Source: Haloechinothrix alba
Lineage (GTDB): Bacteria; Actinomycetota; Actinomycetes; Mycobacteriales; Pseudonocardiaceae
Length of the DNA: 64,000 nucleotides
Direction of reading: 5' to 3'
Assembly: GCF_900188115.1 (NCBI RefSeq)
Contig: NZ_FZNW01000001.1
Location: 248,001-312,000, forward strand
Both the position numbers and the translations under genes were made by a program. Under the pieces are notes generated by a model. That model did not search any database. It had not been told where the DNA came from and was given only the letters and a program-made list of their open reading frames with translations. Below, piece by piece: positions 15,737-22,687 of the stretch (position 1 is its first letter; the number at the start of each line of letters is the position of its first letter).

Positions 15737-16705
15737 GTGACACACGCGATCGAACAGCAACGCACCCGGCAGGTGCCGCGCTACCGGCTCTACCCGGTGG
15801 AGGTGGCGGCCAGGGCGTCCGTCGGCCCCAGCTTCGTGCGCGTGACGCTGGCCGGGGACAGCCTGCGGAGCTTCGGCGCGACCGGTGCCGATCAGCGGGT
15901 GAAACTGGTACTTCCGCGGTCCGGTTGCGCGCTTCCGGAGGTCCCCGAGGGCGTGGACTGGTACGCGGCGTGGCGGGAGCTCGCCGAGGACCGTCGCCCC
16001 GTACTGCGGACCTATACGGTGCGGGCCTTCCGCCCGGAGCGCGGCGAGCTGGATATCGACTTCGTGTTGCACGGCTCCGGCAGGCGGCACGGCGGTCCGG
16101 CCTCGGCCTGGGCGGCAGGCGCGGGGGTCGGCGAACGGGTAGGCATCCTGGGGCCGGACCGGCCTGGGGCCGGACGTATGTGGGGACGCGAGTGGGACCC
16201 ACCGGGGTGTGCGTGCCGGTTCATGCTCGCAGGCGACGAGACGGCGGTCCCTGCGATCGGTGCGATCGTCGAAGGTCTACCGGCCGACGCGCGCGGCATC
16301 GTGTGCGTCGAGGTCCCGACCGAGCGTGATCGCCAGCCCTGGCACGCGCCTGCCGGGGTCCAGCTGCGGTGGCTGGCTCGCAGGCGTGCGGGTGGTCCCG
16401 TCCCCCGCGGTTCGCTGCTCGCGCCCGAGGTGGCACGGGCGCTGGGGGAGATGCGCGGGGCGGCGGGGTGTCCTGGCATGTGCGAGCCCGTCCCGACGCG
16501 GGGCGAGGCAGCGGTGCTGTGGGACGTCCCGGAGCACGGCGACTCCGAGGTGCGGGGCGAGGAGTTCTACGGCTGGTTCGCGGGGGAGGCCGGGCTGGTG
16601 AAGCGGCTGCGCAGGCTCGTACTCGCCGAGCACGGCGTGCCGAGGAAGTCGGTGGCGTTCATGGGGTACTGGAAGGACGAGCGCCCGAGCGGGCAACCCG
16701 CTTGA
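15737..16705 (+). CDS. Siderophore-interacting protein (ferric-siderophore reductase)
   Basis: The 322-residue protein belongs to the SIP/ViuB family of flavin reductases, which release iron from imported ferric siderophores in the cytoplasm. The FAD-binding motif RTYTVR is near residue 93, the family signature LAGDETAVPAIGAI near residue 163 and the C-terminal GYWKDERP near residue 312. The GTG at 15737 is chosen; the TTG at 15716 lies within the iron box and would be unlikely. Two iron boxes in the promoter predict expression only under iron shortage. No transporter or siderophore synthesis gene is adjacent, so it may serve uptake systems encoded elsewhere. Confidence 0.9.
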   Translation: MTHAIEQQRTRQVPRYRLYPVEVAARASVGPSFVRVTLAGDSLRSFGATGADQRVKLVLPRSGCALPEVPEGVDWYAAWRELAEDRRPVLRTYTVRAFRPERGELDIDFVLHGSGRRHGGPASAWAAGAGVGERVGILGPDRPGAGRMWGREWDPPGCACRFMLAGDETAVPAIGAIVEGLPADARGIVCVEVPTERDRQPWHAPAGVQLRWLARRRAGGPVPRGSLLAPEVARALGEMRGAAGCPGMCEPVPTRGEAAVLWDVPEHGDSEVRGEEFYGWFAGEAGLVKRLRRLVLAEHGVPRKSVAFMGYWKDERPSGQPA

Positions 16706-16745
16706 CGGGCACGGACATCCGGAGCGCTACCGGCGCGCGCCTGCC

Positions 16746-17801
16746 TCACTCGACCCGCGAACGCAGCAGGCAGCAGCTCTCGTACCTCGTGGCGGAGCCG
16801 CACCAGCAGTCGTCCTCGCGCTCCGGTGGCCATCTCGTGCCGCCACCCTGGTCCGCGAGTAGTTCTCCGTACTCGTCGACCAGCTCCAGGTCGTCGTCGC
16901 CCGCATCGCGCTCGGCGACGAACGCGAGCACGTCCGCGGCCGACCCCGCGACGAGATGGAGGTGCCGCACGCCCTGCTCCGCATAGGCAGCCAGGGCGCG
17001 TTCGGTCCACATCCGGTGATCGTCCCAGCTGGGTCCCGTCACGGTCGCCAGCTCCGGCCACTCCTTGGTGAGCTGGTCGAACTCCTGCCGCGGCCAGTAG
17101 ACGAGGGTGAACTCGTCACCGTCCAGGGAGTCCAGCCCGTACAGCTCCGGCTCGTCCACGTCGCCGGTGTCCTCGGCGTCCTCGGATTCGTCGGCGAGCT
17201 CCTCTGCCACCTCGTCGAGCTCGTCGGGTTCCAGGTCGAGCTCGCGCCGCAAATCGTGGCGCTGCCTGGCGAGCGCGACGAGCACCGCCGGGTCCGCGGA
17301 TGCCTCGCCATCCTCCGCGTCCGTGCGGTCGCCGTCCTGGAATCGTGCGAGCACGACCCTCATGGCCTCGGTCAGCCACTGCTCGGCCAGCTCCGCGCGG
17401 TCGCAGGCCTCGAGGGTGTCGCGCAGGTAGTCGACCGCTGACGGGTCGGTGGCCAGCAGCGGCCGCAGCGCATCGAGCTCGGACATACCCTCGACCTCGC
17501 GGCCGAGCTGAACCAGGATCTCGGCACGCAACGCGCGGGGGTATCCCTGCTGCTCGGCGGGCTGCTGGGCGCCTGCCAGCGCGCGCTCGGTCAGCTCGAG
17601 CGCGGTGTCCAGGTCGCCCTGCCACTGGCTGATCTCCGCCGCGAGCTCCAGCGCGTAGCCCTCGCTCGCGGGGTCGGCGAGCCTGCCCTGCTCGATGATG
17701 TCCAGCAGCTCCGCCAGGATCGGTTGCGGGTCGTCGGCCCGGAGTGCCTCGGCACCCATCGCGTCGAGTTCGTCCTCGCTGACGAGGTTCGTGGAAGGCA
17801 T
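16746..17801 (-). CDS. SEC-C motif protein with helical-repeat region
   Basis: The protein has about 351 residues. Residues 10-150 look like TPR-like helical repeats (ELLDIIEQGRLADPASEGYALELAAEISQWQGDLDTALELTERAL, shown here only as the pattern, in pieces: LDTALELTERALAGA and so on). Residues 170-235 are an acidic linker, and the C-terminus has a SEC-C zinc site, CWCGSATRYESCC, near residue 335. SEC-C motifs bind zinc and mediate protein contacts, as at the end of SecA. ATG 17801 is preferred over ATG 17810. Probably cytoplasmic; role unknown. The gene converges with the siderophore-interacting protein gene at a distance of 40 bases. Confidence 0.78.
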   Translation of the reverse strand: MPSTNLVSEDELDAMGAEALRADDPQPILAELLDIIEQGRLADPASEGYALELAAEISQWQGDLDTALELTERALAGAQQPAEQQGYPRALRAEILVQLGREVEGMSELDALRPLLATDPSAVDYLRDTLEACDRAELAEQWLTEAMRVVLARFQDGDRTDAEDGEASADPAVLVALARQRHDLRRELDLEPDELDEVAEELADESEDAEDTGDVDEPELYGLDSLDGDEFTLVYWPRQEFDQLTKEWPELATVTGPSWDDHRMWTERALAAYAEQGVRHLHLVAGSAADVLAFVAERDAGDDDLELVDEYGELLADQGGGTRWPPEREDDCWCGSATRYESCCLLRSRVE

Positions 17802-17879
17802 GCCGAGCATTATCGCGCGTGCTGACGAATGTTCGGATGGCGGCTTCCCCGGAGGAGCGTCCTGTCTCATGATGGCCGG

Positions 17880-19331
17880 ATGCGGAGATCGTTGAGCGCC
17901 GTCTCGCTGGTTCCTGCCGCCGTCGCCGGTCTCGTGCTGACGGCACCGGCGGCCGCCGATGACTACAGCGACCCCGCCTACGCCGAGTTCGACGCGGACA
18001 ACGTGGCTCGATCCAGCGTGCGGGGGACGCAACGGGCACAGCTGACCGACCCGGAGTACCACGCCGCGCTGGCGCCGCTCGCGGCGCGGACATGGCTGGA
18101 GAACCTGGGAGGGCAGGTCGAGGGCCTGCGACACGGGCGCGTCTACACCGGGCTCGGGCGGCTTGTCCCCGGTGGGGCGGTGGGCGACCCGCAGGACTAT
18201 CACGACGTGCGGCCGGTCGACGTCAGCTTCGTGTCCCGGACCGGGGCCGAGCTGCACGGGCACCTGTTCTGGGACGGCGAGCAGGGACCACATCCCGGCG
18301 TGGTGATCACGCCCGGTTCCATCCAGGGTATGCAGCAGAGTTACTGGTGGGCGGCGCGCACGCTCGCGCGCAACGGCTACCTGGTACTCACCTGGGACGC
18401 GCAGGGGCAGGGCGACAGCGAGGGGTTCGGGCACGACCCCGGATCCCCCGTACCGGCTCCGGACGGCGTCCCGTCGCAGCAAGAGGCGAACTTCGACGAG
18501 GGAACGATCGACGCGTTGCGCTTCCTGCTGTCCGAGGAGGACGACCCCTACGTGCCGGGTGGCTGGGAGGACGACGATGCGGACGCGGTCCGCGCCAAGG
18601 GCCAGGGCACGCTCCACTGGTCGAACCCGCTCGCGGAGGTCCTCGACGCGACCGAGGTGGGGTTGGCCGGGCACTCGCTCGGTGCCCGAGCGGTGTCGAA
18701 GGTGCAGGAGTGCTCCGGCTCCGGTCAACGGTGGCGCAGCGCCGAGCTGTGTGGCGGGCGGCCGTACCCGATCCGTGCGGTGGTGGCGTGGGACGCGCTG
18801 GCCGCGAACGTCACGCCGGTCGTGCCTGCGATGAACCAGCAGGCGGACGGGTACTTCCTCACCCCGCAGCCTGCGCCACGAGCCCCGGACCCCACCGGGC
18901 ATCTCGACGCGTTCGACCGGTGGCGCCAGGCGGGGGTGGACGTCTACGACATCACCGTTCGGGGTGGCACCCACGTGGAGTGGAACGAGATCCCCTACAT
19001 CCTGCCCACCACCACCTACGGCACCCGGCAGGTCGGCTACTACACGCTCGCCTGGTTCGAGCGCCACTTACGCCCCGAACCCGAACGTCGCGAGCTGGGG
19101 ACCGAAGCGCTGCTGGACGGGCCGGTACCGGACGGCCACACCGGCGGCGCGGACGAGTACCCGTGGCGCGCGAACTTCTTCTCCGCGCGGTACCCGGGAG
19201 CGTTCGACTTCACGGGGCCGGACGGGAACCGGCACGCGGCCGAGGACCTGCGCGCCTACGCGGGACTCTCCCCGGTGGGGGACTGGGCGGGCGCCAACGC
19301 CGACCGGCCCGACGAGCGACCGCCGGGCTGA
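17880..19331 (+). CDS. Secreted alpha/beta-hydrolase
   Basis: The 483-residue protein has a Sec signal (MRRSLSAVSLVPAAVAGLVL, cleavage near AAAD at residue 29). The mature part has a hydrolase fold: an oxyanion strand (HPGVVITPGSIQG), DAQGQGDSEG, the nucleophile elbow GHSLGA near residue 265 and a late His in GGTHVEWNE near residue 363. An acidic insertion (EEDDPYVPGGWEDDDADAV) lies before the nucleophile. It is probably an esterase, lipase or peptidase-like enzyme acting outside the cell. ATG 17880 is the first codon that gives a proper signal peptide. It is divergent from the SEC-C gene, 78 bases between starts. Confidence 0.85.
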   Translation: MRRSLSAVSLVPAAVAGLVLTAPAAADDYSDPAYAEFDADNVARSSVRGTQRAQLTDPEYHAALAPLAARTWLENLGGQVEGLRHGRVYTGLGRLVPGGAVGDPQDYHDVRPVDVSFVSRTGAELHGHLFWDGEQGPHPGVVITPGSIQGMQQSYWWAARTLARNGYLVLTWDAQGQGDSEGFGHDPGSPVPAPDGVPSQQEANFDEGTIDALRFLLSEEDDPYVPGGWEDDDADAVRAKGQGTLHWSNPLAEVLDATEVGLAGHSLGARAVSKVQECSGSGQRWRSAELCGGRPYPIRAVVAWDALAANVTPVVPAMNQQADGYFLTPQPAPRAPDPTGHLDAFDRWRQAGVDVYDITVRGGTHVEWNEIPYILPTTTYGTRQVGYYTLAWFERHLRPEPERRELGTEALLDGPVPDGHTGGADEYPWRANFFSARYPGAFDFTGPDGNRHAAEDLRAYAGLSPVGDWAGANADRPDERPPG

Positions 19332-19353
19332 CCTTCCCAGGCACCGGAAGGTC
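19330..19353. terminator. Hairpin at the end of the secreted hydrolase gene
   Basis: GACCTTCC (19330-19337) pairs perfectly with GGAAGGTC (19346-19353). It overlaps the last bases of the stop codon and lies before a convergent gene. Confidence 0.5.
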
Positions 19354-19405
19354 CGTCCGGGCAGGAGCCGGGGCCGGTCGCGGTGGGGTCGCGCCCCTGC
19401 TGCCG

Positions 19406-20179
19406 TCATTCGCCGGGTTTGACGGCAACCAGGGATATGCTCTTGACCCCGAAGGTCTCCGTGGCATTGCGGGCGCTGTCGGTCAGGAACCGGTACGGCT
19501 TCCGGCGCTGTACCTCGACGCGCAGGCCCGCGCTCTCGATCGCGTTCCGGTAGGTGTCCTGCTGTGCCGCGCCGCCGATGCAGGAGGCCCACAGGTCCGC
19601 GTTACCCACGATCGCCTCGGTCAGCTGCTGTTCGCTGACGATGTCGGCGATGGCCAGCTTCCCGCCCGGCCGCAGCACCCGGGCGCTCTCGGCGAACACG
19701 GCCGCCTTGTCCGGGCACAGGTTGATGACGCCGTTGGAGATGATCCGGTCCACGGACGCGTCCTTGGCCGGGAGCCGTTCGATGCGCTCGTGCCGGAACT
19801 GTACGTGGTCGATGCCCGCGGCCGTGGCTAGCCGGCGTGCCTTGGTCAGCTGTTGCGGGGTGAAGTCCACGCCGAGCACCATGCCGTCCGTTCCGGTGAG
19901 CTCCGCGGCGAGAAAGGAGTCCATTCCGGATCCACTTCCGAGGTCGATCACCCGCTGTCCCGGCCGGATGTCGGCGAGATCGAGGAAGTGGCCGACCCCG
20001 GCGAAGGAGTCGATCGACTCGGCCGGGATCCGGTCGAGCAACGCGGGTTCGTAACCGAGGTGCTCGGCGAGCCGGCGACCTGTCTCGAAGTGGTACGTAC
20101 CGTGCGGCTCCTCCGCCACCAGCCGGTACATCTCCTTGACCTTCGTTTCGAGCTCGTGCGTGTTGACTGTCGACGTCAT
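19406..20179 (-). CDS. ArsM-like SAM-dependent methyltransferase (first)
   Basis: The 257-residue class I methyltransferase has the SAM motif VIDLGSGSGMDSFLAAE near residue 72, GVDFTPQQL and the family block IISNGVINLCPDKAAVF near residue 150. Then comes LRPGGKLAIADIV and WASCIGGA near residue 200. The Cys pair in NLCPDK and SCIGG resembles arsenite methyltransferases, which methylate As(III). Related enzymes act on other thiol-bound or lipid substrates. GAGGAG precedes ATG 20179. The gene is divergent from an OsmC gene over 142 bases holding a perfect palindrome, so the two are probably controlled together. Confidence 0.82.
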   Translation of the reverse strand: MTSTVNTHELETKVKEMYRLVAEEPHGTYHFETGRRLAEHLGYEPALLDRIPAESIDSFAGVGHFLDLADIRPGQRVIDLGSGSGMDSFLAAELTGTDGMVLGVDFTPQQLTKARRLATAAGIDHVQFRHERIERLPAKDASVDRIISNGVINLCPDKAAVFAESARVLRPGGKLAIADIVSEQQLTEAIVGNADLWASCIGGAAQQDTYRNAIESAGLRVEVQRRKPYRFLTDSARNATETFGVKSISLVAVKPGE

Positions 20180-20236
20180 CGTGACTCCTCGGGCCGGATG
20201 CGGTGGTTGTCGATGGTGCTGACGCCGCCTGTGTGT

Positions 20237-20267
20237 GCCGTATTGCATCGGCGCATCGCAATACGGC
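20237..20267. promoter_or_regulatory. Perfect 10-bp inverted repeat in a divergent promoter
   Basis: GCCGTATTGC (20237-20246) and GCAATACGGC (20258-20267) are separated by 11 bases, in the middle of the 142-base gap between the ArsM-like and OsmC genes. Size and symmetry fit an operator for a dimeric repressor. No regulator gene of a matching class is adjacent. Confidence 0.65.
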
Positions 20268-20321
20268 GGCCGTGCAGGGCGTCCAACCCGTATCGCTACT
20301 CGCCTGAAGGGACCCAAGGAC

Positions 20322-20888
20322 ATGACCGAGACAGTGACGACGCGCAATGGCATCAACGTCGACCAGTTGCTGGAGACCATCTCAGCCGTGCAGGCCGATC
20401 CGACCGTCGCCGGGTTCACGTTCCGCGCATCCAGCCAGTGGCAGGGCGGCACGTACAACACCGGTGCGATTGGACGGTTCACGCATGCCGGGAACGAGGA
20501 CGGGTCCCGGGCGGAACCCTTCCACCTCACCGGCGACGAGCCCCCGGTGCTGCTCGGTGAGAACAGGGGACCGAACGCGGTGGAGCTGCTGCTGCAAGCG
20601 CTCGGCTTCTGCTACGCCGTCGGCTACGTAGCCAACGCGGCCGCGCGGGGCATCGAGATCGACTCGATGGAGTACGAGGTGGAAGGGGATATCGACCTCC
20701 GGTCGTTCCTCGGGCTCGAGGGGAGGCGGGCAGGGTTCACCGAGATCCGTGCCACGGCCAGGGTCTCCAGCCCCAACGCGACACGGGACCAGCTGACCGA
20801 GCTGTGCCAGTACGTGCAGGACACCTCGCCGGTGCGGGACTGCCTTGCCAATGCGGTGCCGGTGACCACGACACTCGCGGTGGACTGA
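20322..20888 (+). CDS. OsmC/Ohr family peroxiredoxin-like protein
   Basis: The 188-residue protein has the OsmC fold with the two expected cysteines, one in LGFCYAVGY near residue 95 and one in SPVRDCLAN near residue 175. In Ohr/OsmC these thiols reduce organic hydroperoxides with reduced thiols such as mycothiol or lipoyl groups. ATG 20322 has AAGGGA and AAGGA upstream; earlier in-frame codons lie in the operator region. It is divergent from one ArsM-like gene and precedes a sigma/anti-sigma/ArsM-like operon by about 100 bases, suggesting a common thiol or metalloid stress response. Whether peroxide is the true substrate is unknown. Confidence 0.85.
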   Translation: MTETVTTRNGINVDQLLETISAVQADPTVAGFTFRASSQWQGGTYNTGAIGRFTHAGNEDGSRAEPFHLTGDEPPVLLGENRGPNAVELLLQALGFCYAVGYVANAAARGIEIDSMEYEVEGDIDLRSFLGLEGRRAGFTEIRATARVSSPNATRDQLTELCQYVQDTSPVRDCLANAVPVTTTLAVD

Positions 20889-20921
20889 ACCGGCATAGAA
20901 ATGAGGAACCGGACGAATCGT

Positions 20922-20927
20922 TATAAT
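20922..20927 (+). promoter_or_regulatory. TATAAT -10 element before the sigma operon
   Basis: A perfect TATAAT lies 61 bases before the chosen sigma start. No clear -35 hexamer is seen at the right spacing, and the classical ECF GGAAC/CGTT pair is present only with a too-short 9-base gap. This suggests housekeeping rather than purely autoregulated transcription. Confidence 0.4.
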
Positions 20928-20987
20928 GATCTCCGGATCCGGGTGCAATAATTGGCGACTCCTACCCGTCTCAAGGATGTGACTCAG

Positions 20988-21575
20988 GTGGGCGTGGCGC
21001 ATACGGAGGCCGAGCAGGCGGAACGGTTCCGCCTGCTCGCCCGCGAGCAGCTACCTCGCCTGTACGGCATCGCACGCAAGCTCGTCGGTCGTGAGGCCGA
21101 GGATGCCGTGCAGGACTGCTTGCTCAAGGCGTTCCAGAAGCTGGGGCAGCTCAACGACGAGTCGGCGGCGCCCGCATGGCTGGCCAGCATCCTGGTGAAC
21201 TGCTGTCGCGATCGCGGGCGGAACAAGGGCAGGCGCCCGGAGGAGCTCAACTTCGAGGACGTCGAGGAGTTCTCGCTGTACCGCAAGATCGCCTACGAGG
21301 ATCCGTTCCCGTACTCGGACTCGCTGCACCTGGACTTCCTCGAGGAGTTCACGGCCGAGGACGTGCGGTCGGTACTGATGCGTCTGGCAGAGCTGTATCG
21401 CGTCCCGCTCGTCCTCGTCTACATGGAAGGCTTCCTCGTCCGGGAGGTGGCCGAGATTCTCGAAGCTCCCGTCGGCACGGTCCTGGCCCGCCTGCATCGC
21501 GGACGCAAGCTTTTCGAGAAGCAGATGTGGTCCTACGCCGCGGACCACGGCCTGCTGAGGGAGGCAGCGCGATGA
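20988..21575 (+). CDS. ECF-type RNA polymerase sigma factor
   Basis: The protein has about 195 residues. Region 2 (LYGIARKLVGREAEDAVQDCLLKAFQKL) sits near residues 30-60 and region 4 (VREVAEILEAPVGTVLARLHRGRKLFEKQMW) near residues 145-180, with no region 1 or 3: the ECF pattern. The start is uncertain: GTG 20988 has AAGGAT 11-15 bases upstream, while TTG 20952 and GTG 20979 are alternatives. The stop overlaps the ATG of a zinc-finger anti-sigma factor, and a methyltransferase follows the same way. It probably directs transcription of stress genes, perhaps including this cluster. Confidence 0.88.
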   Translation: MGVAHTEAEQAERFRLLAREQLPRLYGIARKLVGREAEDAVQDCLLKAFQKLGQLNDESAAPAWLASILVNCCRDRGRNKGRRPEELNFEDVEEFSLYRKIAYEDPFPYSDSLHLDFLEEFTAEDVRSVLMRLAELYRVPLVLVYMEGFLVREVAEILEAPVGTVLARLHRGRKLFEKQMWSYAADHGLLREAAR

Positions 21576-21802
21576 TCAGTTGCTCGGAAGCTGTCAGGCA
21601 GCTCTGGGAGTACCTCGACGGCCTGGTCGGGGAGCTCGAGCACGCATCGATCGAAGCTCATCTGGCGCGCTGCCGCCGTTGCTGCGGTGAGCTCGAGTTC
21701 GCCAAGGAACTGCGCGGCACGCTCGAGCGCGCGAGTGAGGTGGATGTCCCGGACGCCGTGCTGCGGCGGCTGACGCAGACCTTGGAGGACCTGGAGCCAT
21801 GA
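21572..21802 (+). CDS. Zinc-finger (ZAS/zf-HC2) anti-sigma factor
   Basis: The 76-residue cytoplasmic protein opens MISCSEAVRQLWEYLDGL and contains HLARCRRCCGELEFAKEL, giving the H-x3-C-x2-C zinc pattern (with an extra Cys) of ZAS-domain anti-sigma factors such as RsrA. In that family, oxidation or metal binding at the cysteines releases the partner sigma factor. It overlaps the sigma gene and the next methyltransferase gene by ATGA at both ends, so the three are translationally coupled. There is no membrane helix, so a soluble redox or thiol signal is likely. The redox role is inference from the family. Confidence 0.88.
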   Translation: MISCSEAVRQLWEYLDGLVGELEHASIEAHLARCRRCCGELEFAKELRGTLERASEVDVPDAVLRRLTQTLEDLEP

Positions 21803-22602
21803 CACGCGACCTGATGAACACCGCGGAGGTGAAGGAGCTCGTCCGCGACGCGTACCGGAACGTACCGCCGACCACGGAGGCGGTGGCGCGCAAGCTGTAC
21901 AGCGAGGACGAGCTCGCCCGGATACCCCGGAGCGCCGTGCAGCGCGCTCTCGGCGTGGCCAACCACATGCGCCACGCCGGTATCCGGCCCGGTGAGACCG
22001 TGCTCGACCTGGGCAGCGGGGGTGGCATCGACACCGTACTCGCCGCGCAGCACACCGGCCCGACCGGCGATGTCATCGCGCTGGACTTCCTGCCCGAGAT
22101 GCTGGAACGCACGGCCACGGCGGCGGCCGAGGCGGGCCTGCGCAACGTGCGCACCCTGGACGGTGAGCTGGAAGCGATCCCGCTGCCCGAGGACAGCGTC
22201 GACGTGATCATCTCCAACGGTGTGGTGAACCTGGCGGCGCGTAAGGCGCGGGTGATGGCCGAGTGCGCGCGGGTGCTGCGTCCGGGCGGGCGGCTGTGCG
22301 TCTCCGATCTCACGGTGGCCCAGGACGAGCTTCCGGCGGAGGTCCTCACCCAGCCTGCCGCGTGGGCCGGGTGCGTCGCGGGCTCGCTCGAGGAGGGCGA
22401 CTTCGTGACCAAGCTCGAGCGGGCGGGGTTCTCCGGCATCGAGGTGCTCAGCAGGGAACCGATGAGCATCGACGACTGCGCGCTGTACCCGCTGTTCTCC
22501 GACGAGGTGATCCGCCTGATGCGCGAGCTGATCCCCGCCGAGCGGCATTCCGCGGTCGCCACCTCGATCGTGCTCGCCGCAGGCATGCCCGCGGACCGTT
22601 GA
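21799..22602 (+). CDS. ArsM-like SAM-dependent methyltransferase (second)
   Basis: The 267-residue methyltransferase is a paralogue of the one at 19406-20179. It has VLDLGSGGGIDTVLAAQ near residue 70, IALDFLPEML, VIISNGVVNLAARKARV near residue 138, LRPGGRLCVSDL and WAGCVAGS near residue 195. The NLCPDK cysteine of the first copy is replaced (NLAARK), but SIDDC offers a later Cys, so the two probably differ in substrate. The start overlaps the anti-sigma stop (ATGA), placing it firmly in the sigma operon. Possible substrates are arsenite, other metalloids, or a thiol or quinone compound. Confidence 0.82.
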   Translation: MTRDLMNTAEVKELVRDAYRNVPPTTEAVARKLYSEDELARIPRSAVQRALGVANHMRHAGIRPGETVLDLGSGGGIDTVLAAQHTGPTGDVIALDFLPEMLERTATAAAEAGLRNVRTLDGELEAIPLPEDSVDVIISNGVVNLAARKARVMAECARVLRPGGRLCVSDLTVAQDELPAEVLTQPAAWAGCVAGSLEEGDFVTKLERAGFSGIEVLSREPMSIDDCALYPLFSDEVIRLMRELIPAERHSAVATSIVLAAGMPADR

Positions 22603-22610
22603 CCGGTCCA

Positions 22611-22687
22611 CCCCACCCACCCCGGAGGTGGGAGCCCAATGTGACACTCGGCTCCTTCTACAGCTCCAAGGTCACATTGGGCTCCTT
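22611..22687. repeat. Intergenic palindromic repeat, family 1, copy B
   Basis: The order matches copy A: a CCACCC-type hairpin, GGGAGCCCAATGTGACACTC, GGCTCCTTCTA and GGTCACATTGGGCTCCTT. It lies between two convergent genes. The last codons of the phosphodiesterase gene (encoding KEPNVTLEL) read through its right half. Confidence 0.8.
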
